A stretch of 52,015 nucleotides of DNA from Setaria digitata (GCA_003640385.1 RCAB01000438.1:1-52015); one strand, 5' to 3'; positions 12,045 to 23,400 are shown, counted from the stretch's first letter. Program-made: numbers and translations. The notes: a model not told the origin generated them from the letters alone.

Positions 12045-12229
12045 GTATCCAATGTAGAATAATTGAAAAATATATATATATTTTTCAAATAATAAATATT
12101 AAGATCTAACAAATAATCATTGTGAATTAGATAACAGCTCCAAAAGTAAATGTTGGTGCAAAGGATGAAATTGAATTGCTTCGAGATGGCGTCAAAAATA
12201 TTCATGGCCAACAAGTTCGGAAGATTTAA
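11133..12229 (+). CDS. Small proline-rich protein, unrecognised (73 aa)
   Basis: Two exons, 11133-11255 and 12131-12229 (TAA 12227-12229), joined in phase 0 by a TCG/GTACTT donor and a GTGAATTAG acceptor. The protein starts MSQKKGILSQNTSYQARVK, is charged in the first half, has five prolines in CPPPPPAS at the junction, and ends with AKDEIELLRDGVKNIHGQQ, which could be a short amphipathic helix. There is no signal peptide and no membrane segment. The 875-base intron contains a TA microsatellite at 12003-12038. It lies among genes that also encode short proteins with proline runs near the N-terminus, but there is no clear sequence match to them. I do not recognise a family. The regular codon pattern and the clean splice fit make it a credible gene. 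Confidence 0.6.
12003..12038. repeat. (TA)n microsatellite
   Basis: About 18 TA units inside the intron of the small proline-rich gene. It reads as a run of YIYIYI in a minus-strand open frame, which is not a gene. Confidence 0.9.
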
Positions 12230-13920
12230 ATTCAACTATGTGTTCCTAGTATAGTCAGGCTAATTAATAAACACTCATTAGATGATGGTGATGGAATTAT
12301 TTCACATAATATGCTCATACTAATTGGTATGTTAAACTAAATATTAACATTTTCGTTTAATCGATATTTTAGTAGGATCTTTCAAGAATCGATTGGACAA
12401 AATTAATTTTATCAATTAAACTAAATTAATTGAACTAGACTACTAGACTTGTGTTAAAGCTCTGAAATATTCAAGCTTATGCAAATATCTCTTTTAATTC
12501 TTCTAAAAATAATTTAGTGCCTATGACAGACCGAATCTTGGATCTAGATGGTAGGCTTTTCAAATCAAACAAGTCGGTGTTTGTTCTAGCACTTTGGCAC
12601 TATTAATCTGGTATTAGTGCTTTAGCATAATTAAATCTTAAAAATACTGAAGTTCATTCTAAAAAAATTAATCTAATATGATACTAATTAGCGAAGAAGT
12701 GGATGTGTTGCAACTAGTTTTTTTTTTTTTCACTAATCATTTATTTAGAATAAATAATTAATTTGACTATTATCAAAATGATCTAGTGCTAAGTTTAACT
12801 TTCTATCAAATTTGCTTTTTATTTATTTATTTGTTTATTTTTTCAAGTGACATTCTCAGAAATAAAAAAAAAAAAAAATTACTGAAAAATTGTTGCAATC
12901 TTTTTAAAACGATCCAATCAGTTTCAAATTTCTACGCTGCAGTATTTTCGATTTCAACAAAATTTAATTTAAAAACAAATTAGAGAAAGTTTTGTGAAAT
13001 GTGGGCTAAATATTGAATTTAAAGATTACCATTAATGATGGCAAACTGAGAATGTTGCTCCTGTTCAATCTCTGCAAAAACTGAAGAATAGCAGATAAGA
13101 AATGGATAACTGTAACTTTATGTCTTTCATTACTTCAATTCCTTTTATTCATTTCATGTCAAACAAATACATGGATAAGGAAAGCGCAGTATACTCTCAT
13201 TTTTCAAGTATCAAAATCGGTTTTTTTTTTTTTGAATGATTTCGAGTCAAAAATAACTTATATCAATAATGATAAGATTATCACGCGTAGAAGAATTTAT
13301 CTCCTGTGTCCTTTTCTCTTTTTTGATTTCCTTTTTCCTAAATAATGAGCAAAAAATAAACGTGAAACAATCAATTCATTGAGTGATTAAAAATTCTGAA
13401 TATTGTTTTTTTTTTTTTTTTTTTTGACATTACATGATCATAATGTTATGGATTGATTACAAATGATACGAGTTGCAAGAAAGTTGCAATTATTATCACT
13501 GATTAATTTTTCAAAATAATAATTACTGGCATTGAGCGTTAATTAATATTTTAGAATAAAGAATACTAAAATAAAAACTGCGAATTTTTCAAGTTAATTT
13601 TTAAAATATTTGCCATTAAATTTGGTATAAATTAATTCTCTTTAAAAATCAGCAAACATTGCCAATAAAATAGAATTAGCAGAAATTTTATAGCTTATTA
13701 ATTTCAATTACATTTAAGCTACCAATATTAAGCTTAATATTAATATAAATACTCTTCAAACGTCAATTAATTCATTACTATTACAATGAACATATAAATA
13801 GCGATAATTGGCATAAAGATGTAATAAATGAAATAAAATTACAATTATTTGGATCGAGCATAAAAGTGGTAGTAATTTGGAAAAGTTCAAAAATAAACCT
13901 AAAAATAATCCATTTCATAT
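12230..13920. other. Non-coding stretch, nothing recognised
   Basis: About 1.7 kb of AT-rich DNA between the ends of two convergent genes. The 65-codon plus-strand frame at 12786-12983 runs through poly-A and has no splice or codon support. No RNA gene was seen. Confidence 0.55.
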
Positions 13921-14901
13921 TTATATATAATTATCATAAATATAACCCAAAACAACTCCACTACCAAAGGCGAATGCGCATATAAAACCACCAAACAATA
14001 CTAAAATTACTTTGCAGCATTTTCGATGTCCTGCAATAATTAATACTAAAACTAAAGTTTGCAATTAAATTAATTGCTTTCTTATACTTGACTATAATAT
14101 TATTTATTCATGTTACTACTAATTCCATTCTTGTTGCTTAAGTACAACTAATACAACTCATTACATGAATTGCTGAAAGCAAAGAAAAAAAAAAAAAAAA
14201 AAAAAAAATGACACTGTTAAATGAAATCTAATTGCTGTAAATTAAAGAAATGTGGGAAAAAATATATTGAAAATTTCCGATTGCAATATTTATTTTCATT
14301 CCTTAGTTGATATTGAATTGAGTCTTTGGAAAACAAATTGCAATTAAAATTAAATAAGTTCGTCTAAAATCATTAAATTCATTAATTTGGATCTATTAAT
14401 TACGAAATTAATTTGATTGCAAATTAAAACATTTCTTTTTAATTTTTTCTTGTATGGAAGAATGAGAAAATTGACTGAAAATTGAATTTGTCATTGTCAA
14501 GAGAAATTTAACAAACTTGCACGTGTTTTCTTCTTTGGTCGTTCATCCGGAATATTTCCGTTTTCACCGATTTCAATAAACGGTTTATTCAATGAATCAG
14601 ATAATGATGTTGTATCAGCTCCAATTTTCGCATTTTTTTCGAATTTATTGATATCAAAATATTTGTTAACACTGATAAGATTGCTATTGCTGTTGCTGAT
14701 ATTGCTATTATTGACAACTGCATAATCATTATTGCTATTCCTTTCTAATCCATTAATTTGCACAAATTCTGATTTTTTTTGTCGCCAAATATCACTGTTA
14801 ACATTACATTTAGCTGATTTTGGTAATGGTACAAATGAAGATGATGGTGGTGGTAATATTTCAACGGAATTTAACTGCGCAATTGTCTCATATTCTGACA
14901 T
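13921..14901 (-). CDS. Single-pass membrane protein with proline run (164 aa), paralogue A
   Basis: Two exons, 14901-14517 and 14030-13921 (TAA 13923-13921), joined after a GTTTGT donor; the split codon AGA keeps the frame. The N-terminal part begins MSEYETIAQLNSVEILPPPS and is rich in Ser, Asn and Lys, with an RPKKKTRAR basic patch just before the helix. Residues about 131-157 (CCKVILVLFGGFICAFAFG) form one hydrophobic segment with small residues, followed by VVLGYIYDNYI. This gives an N-terminal cytosolic part and a C-terminal anchor, by the basic patch rule. The intron position just before the anchor, the YET motif and the PP run match the gene at 17894-18652, so the two are likely old tandem duplicates. 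The TTG ATG context means the ATG at 14901 is the start. Function unknown. Confidence 0.75.
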
Positions 14902-14905
14902 CAAT

Positions 14906-14907
14906 CT
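14906..14907 (-). promoter_or_regulatory. Candidate trans-splice acceptor for paralogue A
   Basis: On the minus strand, CTCTATTTTTACAG ends here and the ATG follows after four bases (ATTG). This is a strong acceptor match with no in-frame upstream exon, as expected for a nematode spliced-leader site. Confidence 0.55.
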
Positions 14908-15810
14908 GTAAAAATAGAGATTAATTAATGATTAATTAAAAGAATAAATTTTGGGGAGGAAATGAAAGAGCCAATTTGGATTGATTAAATTCTCAATCAA
15001 AATTATCATGTTTTTTTTTTCCTCCTAAATTTAATGCAATCAATGTAATTTATTGAAATAAAAAAATTAATTATTATTATTATAATTATATTTAATTTGT
15101 TGTAACATTTTATGCGTGCTTTATTTTTTTTTGCCAAATGAAATTTTTGACAGATGACAAATATTATTGATCCATTTCAAGAAATTCGTTTAAAAAGAAA
15201 AAAAAAAATTTAAATAATTAGCAACAAAAATTGGATGGTATCATGATTGGCTGATTTTTATAATTGCTAGTACTATGTTAGTATTATCAACTTCTTTTGG
15301 AAGCGTTTGAAATCAATTTAACAAAATTTGAAAACCTAAAATAAAAATTATGTATGGAAATTTCGTTTTAGTAAAAAAAAAAACTTCAAACTTCCGAGAG
15401 TGCAATCACTGGAAAGCACTTTTGTGGCTTAAATTTTTACGTATGTTATTTACACGTCCGCTTACCTTCACGTACTACAGCAACCATACAATAAACTGTA
15501 GAAAAAAAACAATGCATGAATATTCGTTTAAATCACTGATTTATGATATGCTATCATAGATTTATGTTGCTCTATCAGCTCAAGAATATCAGTTAATTTA
15601 AATCATTTCAAAGAAAGGAGGCATTAAATAAGGTTATGATAAAGCTTCTGCTAGTAGTGGATTATGTTTCAGCATTTCTCTTACGAATATATAATACATA
15701 CGTACGTGATACGTGACAAAAACTATATCACGAATCATGATTTTTTAAATGGATTATTTGTATACTTCATTACTTCTATTATATTACTTGTGAAAGAAGG
15801 ATTTTCTATG

Positions 15811-15965
15811 TAATTAGAATAAAAAAAAAAAAAAAAGGAATAGCAATTTTTGGATTTATTGAGATTATCCCAAAATTTTCAAAANATAATTAGAATAAAA
15901 AAAAAAAAAAGAAAAAAGGAATAGCAATTTTTGGATTTATTGAGATTATCCCAAAATTTTCAAAA
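15811..15965. repeat. Duplicated contig end around a single N
   Basis: The segment 15811-15884 recurs at about 15887-15965 with one N at 15885. The copies differ only by an indel in the A run (an added GAAAAAA), as expected for homopolymer read error at unmerged contig ends. Confidence 0.85.
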
Positions 15966-16308
15966 TTATTTCACTGATATCATTAAATTATTATCTAATT
16001 ATTATTCTAAGTAAAATTTTTTTGTCTTTTTTTTTTACCTTTCTGAAACAAAAGAAAATTAGCAAAGCAATTAGTAAATTTGACTTTAGCATATCAAAAA
16101 TGGATGTGACAATTTAATCTTATATCAATCATTTTAATTCTCATACTGGCAATATTATACATATTAATTTTCTAATAATTATACGAAGTAGTCATCAAAA
16201 TGACCTTTTTACGAGTGCTGACATAATTTAATTAATTAATACTAAACAATTTGTCCGCTTATTTCAAAATCTAATATGATTTTTCAATTTATCTCAAATT
16301 TACCGTCC

Positions 16309-16590
16309 CTCTTTAAGAATACAATTAATTCTTTCCACTTTCATGTAAAATTTTAAATTTATACTAGCATAACTTTAGTAGAAATAACACAATTAATTTA
16401 ATATGTACGAGTTAATGTGCGAAAAGAATCACAAAAAAAAAAAAAAAAANCTCTTTAAGAATACAATTAATTCTTTCCACTTTCATGTAAAATTTTAAAT
16501 TTATACTAGCATAACTTTAGTAGAAATAACACAATTAATTTAATATGTACGAGTTAATGTGCGAAAAGAATCACAAAAAAAAAAAAAAAA
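16309..16590. repeat. Duplicated contig end around a single N
   Basis: 16309-16449 recurs at 16451-16590, separated by N 16450. Each copy ends in a run of about 18 A. This is a likely failed overlap merge. Confidence 0.88.
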
Positions 16591-17893
16591 ATGATTTTAA
16601 GTAAAAAAATAATTTCGATCTAGTGATTTAGTCATATACCAAAATAAATAAATAAATAAATAAACATAGAATTGTTGCCTATTAATTTCAATTATATTTT
16701 ATGCAAATAAATTATTTGTCTAACATGTTCCTTCTTTTTATGTTTCCCAATAATTCATCCATCTTATATTTTATACTTTAAGAAAATGTGTTTGTTATCA
16801 ATACAGCTATGAAAATGCACAAGGTACACACTGATAAGATGAGAATTTTTTTTTTTTTTTGTTTTTATTTTTCCCTTTTTCCATTGAAATGCTATCGATA
16901 TTTAAGCATTGTATAAAATTGCCAATACACTTTTTTTACTCTGCTTCATTTTATCACTGAAAAAACTACATTTGGAAATGAAATGAAAGCAAATTTATTG
17001 CATTGTCTATACTTATCAGGATTGATATGATAAAATTTTTTTTTTTTTTTTTTTTTCTATTGGAAGAAATATTAGCGATCTTTAAAACGTGTGAAACTTT
17101 GACTGTATTTTAGAGACATTTTAGTAAATGCAAAATGGAAATTATCAACTAGACGAGAAATTTTTGAGCAAATTAAGAAGTTCAAAAAATAGCCAGCATA
17201 ATAATTTAGAAACGGTAGGAAAATTTTGATGACGATATTAAATAATTAGGCATTCAGCTGCTACCCTTAAACACAATCATTTCTCAATAAATTTTAATTT
17301 TCAAATTTATTTTCTTTCTTCTCAACTACACTTACCTGGATTATCAAATTTAATTTAAATGATTGAATGGATGATTGCAATAGCTGGAGAGAGAAATTGT
17401 CGATTTGATTGACTATATTTTAAGATTATTTTAAATTATTTCAATAAAAAAAAAAAAAAAAAAAGCAGGGAAATTTTTAGCAGTTCAAATATAAATTTGA
17501 TATCAACAATAATTTTGTTGAGAACAAAATTTTAACAATAAAAAGAAAAGCATTAATTAGTCTAGTTAATAATATTTGCCTGTTAACTTTCAATGTTACT
17601 TTTGATCGTATTTACCTTCTTGCATATGGTCCCTAAATTTTAGTTCTTTTCTTTTTTTTTTTTTTTTTTTTTGGATTTATTATGAGAAATGTTTTAGCAA
17701 AAATGTATGAATAAAAAACATTTTAATTCTAAATCTCCTCATCTCTCTTCACATTCTTCATTTAAGTATTACTTGATCCAGTAAAAGAATAAATAAATCT
17801 AATTAAATGCATATTTAGGTTGCAATTTCGGAGAAATATTTATCATAATTAGAAATTGTATAACTAATATAATGAATAACCTTTTTCGAATTT

Positions 17894-18652
17894 TTATAAA
17901 GCAAAATAGCCAATAGCTACGCCAATATTAAATGCAATAATACTTAGTATCATTATAGCTACATATATTAAAATCATTGTTTTTTTTGGCAACATTGTCG
18001 TTTGTTGTTCTGTAATTCGTTAACTGAATATATTAGTTAAAATTTATCAAAATAGTTGCTGAAAATATTGGCAACTATTGTAATTTCTTCAAATAAATAA
18101 AAACATTTGATAAATAATAATTGAAAGAACGGAAGAAAAAAAAGAAACTCAAAATTATTTCATTTTGCCGATGAAAAAAAAGGAAAAAAAAAGGAAAGAA
18201 AAAAATACATTACGCATAGTAGCGCATCATGATTTCAAATGTTAGTTAATTAGTCTCATTTTTTTTTTTNAGAAAAAAAAAGGAAAAAAAAAGGACAGAA
18301 AAAAATACATTACGTATAGTAGCGCATCATGATTTCAAATGTTAGTTAATTAGTCTCATTTTTTTTTTTTTTGATATTTTTTAATTTAGTCAATTAGAAG
18401 TTTTTGTTAATTAGCAAATTCTACCAAGAGATTTGGTTCCATGTGCAGCAGCAAAATTGAAACAATCAAATAATGCTTACTTTCAGCAGCAAATTTTTTG
18501 GAGTAAAGATCCGTCCTACTCTTCAACAGATCCGATTCCGGATCCGGTAATGGTGATACTTCGATAAGTGGCGACTGTTCATTTGATTTTGCTGGTATCG
18601 GTGGCGGGTTAACATTCTGATATGTATCAAGTGTTTCATAATTATCACCCAT
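17894..18652 (-). CDS. Single-pass membrane protein with YQNV and PPPIPAKS motifs (95 aa), paralogue B
   Basis: Two exons, 18652-18481 and 18009-17894 (TAA 17896-17894), joined by a GTAAGC donor and a GAATTACAG acceptor, with the split codon AAA. The N-terminal part MGDNYETLDTYQNVNPPPIP runs into AKSNEQSPL and a Pro/Ser-rich acidic stretch. After a short basic patch (LPKKT), residues about 68-95 (MILIYVAIMILSIIAFNIG and onward) form one membrane helix that ends the protein at GYFAL. This fits a tail-anchored or single-pass protein with a short cytosolic domain. YETL resembles Src-type SH2 ligands, YQN(V) has the pY-x-N pattern bound by Grb2-type SH2 domains, and PPPIPAK is SH3-ligand-like; these are family-level analogies, not proof. 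It shares layout with the gene at 13921-14901. An assembly duplication (18173-18371) lies in the intron and does not touch the exons. Confidence 0.75.
18173..18371. repeat. Duplicated contig end around a single N, with base differences
   Basis: About 18173-18269 recurs at 18271-18371, with N at 18270. Unlike the other cases, the copies differ by substitutions (GGAAAG against GGACAG; ACGCATAG against ACGTATAG), so they may be two alleles or haplotypes placed side by side. Confidence 0.82.
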
Positions 18653-18657
18653 GATAT

Positions 18658-18659
18658 CT
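18658..18659 (-). promoter_or_regulatory. Candidate trans-splice acceptor for paralogue B
   Basis: On the minus strand a pyrimidine-rich tract ends CAACTGTTAAG, and the ATG follows after five bases (ATATC). The position matches the spliced-leader pattern seen at the other small genes here. Confidence 0.42.
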
Positions 18660-20209
18660 TAACAGTTGCAAAGAAAAAAGGTAGAGAATAAGGCAACAAA
18701 AATAAAAAAAAAGAGACTGTTATTCATACTACATTTATTAATGCATTTGCTATCTAATTAAGTAATTAATGCATCCCAGCATAATTAATGTTATTTAACA
18801 ACCGTGCATGAATGTAAGATAATTAAATGAAGTTGGAATTTCTGATACGAAATCACTGGGATAATAAGTATTCGTATTTAAATACATAAATTAATTCAAC
18901 TAGCGGTTACATTCAACCAAAGAAATACTGAAACTTTTTAGCGTAAAATAATTAAATTAATATTATTTGCACAGGGAATACATGAATTAATTAAATTTCT
19001 CATCATCTTTAATCGTAAGAAATAGCCAGAATACTTGATGAAAGCGAATTTATACCTAATGATTAGCTTTTTGCATTTTTTAATGAAATAGCTAATTTAC
19101 AGTACTATTTTAATTTTTTCGTGTTTTTTTTTTTTAAATTTTTGTTTATTCCTGCTTGGCAATTTTTTAGTACTTCTCTTCTTTCATAAAGTTGCACAAT
19201 TAGCTGAATCTATAAGTATATCAGCATAAATAATTAATTATCGGATAGCATCAATGATAACAATAGTGATATAGGTCAGGACACATGATTAACATCTAAT
19301 CCAACCGTATTAGCAGCAGAAATAGAAATGTAATTGAGAAAGAATCACTGATTGAAATTTTTTTCTTTTTTTTTTACATACATTGATAAATTTATGCAAA
19401 TTTTTAAGTTTTTTTCTTTTTGATCAGTAATCTTAGCTTATCAATAAATGTGCATAAATTGTTTGATAAGTTTTTGCATTTACTGTTACACTCAAATTGT
19501 TTGCCAGAAAAAAAAATCTCAAAATTTGCATAAATCAATTATGTTGCTTATTTTGCAAAATATTGCAAATAATTTACATCACGTTCACGTCAACTGCAAT
19601 ATTGTAAGTGACGGACGCGTGATTTACGTCATGTAATCCATTGATCTAGTGATTTCTTTCGAGCATGTTCAAGACATCAGCAATAAATATGCTATGTAAT
19701 TTGCACAAAAAGCCAATTTGTCATAAAAATTAGGAAAAATCTGCCTCGTTAAACTACACAGGAATTGACAATACTTGGTAGTTCCTAGGAATTCACTCCT
19801 GAGATATCCTGTTTCATCATTTGTGGCACATCGGAAAGATGCGACATATTTGCTATTAACCGGATCATCCATTTAATTCTCAATTATACTATCCCTCTTT
19901 TTTCACTTTTTCTCTAAGTGATCAAAGATTGAGGGATTCGATGAATAGTGCGGTATATAAACTGATAAGATTGATTCAGAGTAGAGTGTAAGAAAAAAGA
20001 AATTGCTTAACTGAAGAGATTGGTGACGTGATAATCACAAGAAATCTAATGATCATGATATCATAATTTGGAGGAAAAAGAAATAGCAATGATGCAGATT
20101 GATAGAGATTACATGAAATAGTTACATAATGTAATTACGATGACTGAGAGAGTTATATGTGATGGGATAACAAGAAATGATAACAATTGTTAGAAATAAT
20201 ACGTGAAAT

Positions 20210-20280
20210 GAATATCTGGTAATGTACTGTTCAATTTACACGTGAATACGTTTGTCAGTGAATTGCTACGATCCTGTTGA
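20210..20280. repeat. Direct repeat with E-box core, copy 1 (upstream of BRD8)
   Basis: This 71-base segment recurs at exactly +137 (20347-20417) with moderate divergence. The core ACACGTGAATACGTTTGTC is identical in both copies and contains the palindrome CACGTG (20239-20244). It lies 160 bases before the BRD8 start codon. Confidence 0.7.
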
Positions 20281-20346
20281 TTGCGTAACAAGAATACGAA
20301 ATAGGAAAAAGCGGAAGACTTGCTAGAAATCACGGTGCAATGGAAT

Positions 20347-20417
20347 GAGTATCTAATGATGTGTTTGTTAATGTACACGTGAATACGTTTGTCCGTGAAT
20401 TGTTACGATCCTGTTAA
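20347..20417. repeat. Direct repeat with E-box core, copy 2 (upstream of BRD8)
   Basis: Second copy of the repeat at 20210-20280, ending 24 bases before the BRD8 start codon. The core is identical; the following 22 bases have two mismatches. The CACGTG core is at 20376-20381. A third, weaker match (CACGTGAACATACGT) begins at 20580 in the first intron. Confidence 0.7.
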
Positions 20418-20431
20418 TGATACTGATTTGC

Positions 20432-20433
20432 AG
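20432..20433 (+). promoter_or_regulatory. Candidate trans-splice acceptor for BRD8
   Basis: CTGATTTGCAG ends here, seven bases before the ATG at 20441. No in-frame upstream exon was found, so a spliced-leader acceptor is the simplest reading. Confidence 0.5.
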
Positions 20434-20440
20434 GTTTTAC

Positions 20441-23400
20441 ATGAGGATGAAATATCGGAATTTGTCACTGAGTTGGAAACATGAAGAAACATTATTGCTT
20501 TTTGAACTCATGGAAACAGAAGATGAATGGTAATTTATAAGTCATCATTATTAGTTATACGCATACTCTACGTATAATTCACGTGAACATACGTAAATTG
20601 CTAAGCTTTTCATGTCGAAAATGATCAGCTATCTTTATTTGCGTACATGATTAAGCGATAAGACGCACATATATTAATTTTTTTTTTTTTTTTTGCGTTA
20701 ATATACCTTTTCGAAGAAGTCCATCCATTGTATGGATAATATTTCCTTATTTCGTTTAGGATTTTTATGATTTTCCAATCGTTTGGACCGTCACGGTTCT
20801 AGGTGATTTGACTTTATATTTTTGAATGATAATATTTCTATATGATTGAAGTCGACATCTCTAGTTGGTTTGAACTGACATTTCTAGATGATTTGACTTG
20901 ACGTTTCTAAATATTTTAGCGTTTCTAAATGTCAGCGAGATATTCTTGTTATGATGTGCAATTTTCGTTTTGTATCAGTATAGATGCCGCTAAAAAAACA
21001 ATTTTTATCGCTATATTATACTGAAATAGTCAATTTAGTCCTCCTAAAAGCTCATAGAAAACACTCTCAATTACTCAGTCATTTATTAAAAAAAAAAAAA
21101 AACGTGTAAAAAAATTATTTAGGGTAGTAATAATTTTAAAAAAGAACGATAAAAATCAAAAAATATAATTTTATGTACTATTACACTATGTTTCTCTTTT
21201 TTTTTTTTCAGGGTTACACGCATCAAAAAACTTGTGGAAAATTTTGGGGACGAAAGACCTGCTGGTTTTTTTACCGAACAAGTAGGGATTTAAAGAAAAT
21301 AGCTTTTTTATTTTTAAAAAATAGTTCTTTTTGTTCAAGAATAACTGCACTTGATGATTTTATCTTTCAATTTCAGATAAATTCTCAATGTAAATTTGAA
21401 ATGAATTCTTTTTTGAATACCAAAGTGAATACTTAATAGGCGGAAACGTTGATCTGGAATTATTATAGTGAAGAATTTGCATTAATTGCATGTGTAGTAT
21501 TTTCAGCTTAATCGGACGATATTTGCTTCCATTTTGGTGTGATTTATTCATAGTAATTAGTTTTTTAGTCTTGCAAAGATGAGTTTGAACGTGTCATGTC
21601 AAGCGGTCATCCAGAGCATTTCCTGCGAAAACCAGGTGAAAAGTATTCCCGAAAAGAACTTATTCATGCATGGACAGTTTATTTAAAAAAAGAGGTATTG
21701 CTTTGGTTATTTCTCGGATTATCCATGTTCTATTTCATGTTTAGTATTATCAGCATCATTTTCTTTAAAAGTTTGTCTATAGATTATTTCCTGTAAACCA
21801 TCTGATGTTGTTAAACATCTACAATCTAAAGAGAAATAAAAAAAAAAAAAAAAAAAAAACAAAGGATACAATAAAATCTTGGTGCATATTCAAAAAAAAA
21901 AAAAGTGTAAAGAAGTGGTGGAGGAGGACATCTTTCTTATAAACTGCTTTCCGTTTGGTAATTCTAATTATCCCTTCATTAGTTTTTTGAGAAAAATAAT
22001 TCTAATCACCTTTTCATTTATTTCTGAGTAAAACATGTTCCAGCTGTCTTATTTATTAATTCAGTACTTTGTTATGAACTTAATGAAAATTGTTCTATGT
22101 ACTTTTATTTTGTAGCTGGGTGTCAAGAAAGCACAAGAGGAAGAGTTACTTCTGGTGAAATTACGTCAAAAGGCCGATCTTTTCAATCGTTTATTCTCGT
22201 CCAATAGTGATCTGACGGATAAAGAAATAGAAAAGTTATTGGAGGAAGCTCGTGAAGAAGATAGTTTGGTATTTATTTATGTTTAATTAAAATATATTTC
22301 AGTAGTTTCTTCAATATGATCTTTTATGCGTGATAAAAATTCGACTTCAATAGTCCAGATCTTTTCGGCTCTATTTCTTAAATTGTTTTTTGCATGCCAG
22401 GGCGATTTCTGTCCTACTATATTCTAGCTTTTCTTTAGCGTGACCAAGAAGTCGTGCGAAGGGAAATTGAATTTGGTACAAAGAATTTAAAAGAATATTT
22501 AACACTTCACGAAACAGATGTGAGTTTCTATTGTCTTATTGGTCAGGATATTTGAGAACAAAGGTCATCTGGTTCCATTCTTTGAAATGAACAATTGTAT
22601 GAGATTTCAGCCAGTTAAATATCCACAGTTGAAGATCATCATACCACCATCTCATCCACCCCAGTCGTCTGCAAATGAGGCTCCATTTTCTCCAATTAAG
22701 CCTCTTTTCGAAGGCCTTTCCTTCCAACCACAAATGACTTCGGAAACAAAATCACCGCCTGTTCCAAGCAATACTTCTGGATCTCCCTTGTCCAGGAAGG
22801 TTAGCAGTCCACAAGGTCAGAGTGCTACGTCAGAATCGGTGGCTAGCGAAGCGTTAGATGATACGGAAAGACCATCATCATCCACTCAGATAAGATTACG
22901 AACACCATCGGTTAGCTCACGAATACAGGGATCGACCGGAAATAACCCATCACCTCGTCAAATTGGTGAACCTCTTATTCAGATTTGATTAAATTGCTAA
23001 AGTTTATTTGGGTATTGTGGTAAGGAAAGTCTAACCGTAGAAATATATTTATCGAAAATAAATATTCGCTTTTATTTTCTAATAGAGAAACATTGGGAAG
23101 GAGGATAAATTGATAAGAAATTTTTTCATTTCAGATATTCTGTTAGATTAAGTAAAATGCATGAAAATTATCTCTTGCTGTAAATGTGTTTAGAAGCAGC
23201 TGAAAAATCTGAGATCTTAACATCGCAGTCAGTAACAAGTGATTCGATCCTCAAATCACCTTCCGGTAGTAATACTGAAGAAATTCAGAATACCGCGCCG
23301 AGTGCAGAGGATGAGGTTTTTCATCGATTTGTAGATTAAACGTTCTATAATCATGCTGGAATGCTTCTTCCTTGAATTTTTTTTTAACTGATGCTATATC

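Larger units (their letters stand above)
14908..17893. other. Non-coding stretch with two assembly duplications
   Basis: About 3 kb between two genes on the same strand. It contains the duplications around N 15885 and N 16450, an AAAT microsatellite near 16640-16664, and a perfect ACTGATAAGA at 16830-16839. The 69-codon plus-strand frame at 15350-15559 was not supported. Part of the region must hold the promoter of paralogue A. Confidence 0.55.
18660..20440. other. Divergent intergenic region before BRD8
   Basis: About 1.8 kb between paralogue B (minus) and BRD8 (plus). It holds a perfect ACTGATAAGA at 19961-19970 and a 71-base direct repeat with CACGTG cores at 20210-20280 and 20347-20417. 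A 67-codon minus-strand frame at 19669-19872 has relatively even base composition but no supported splice partner, and is left uncalled. Confidence 0.55.

Noticed and set aside
12786..12983. Plus-strand frame of 65 codons
   Set aside because: It runs through poly-T and poly-A low-complexity sequence with no splice sites and no coding composition.
15350..15559. Plus-strand frame of 69 codons starting MYGNFVLVKKK
   Set aside because: It reads through poly-A, has no splice partner and no recognised similarity.
19669..19872. A 67-codon minus-strand frame beginning MDDPVNSKYVASFRC with fairly even base composition
   Set aside because: No matching second exon, no acceptor near the ATG and no family match. 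It could be a first exon, but there is no positive support.
22536..22733. Minus-strand frame rich in tryptophan
   Set aside because: It is antisense to BRD8 exon 6.
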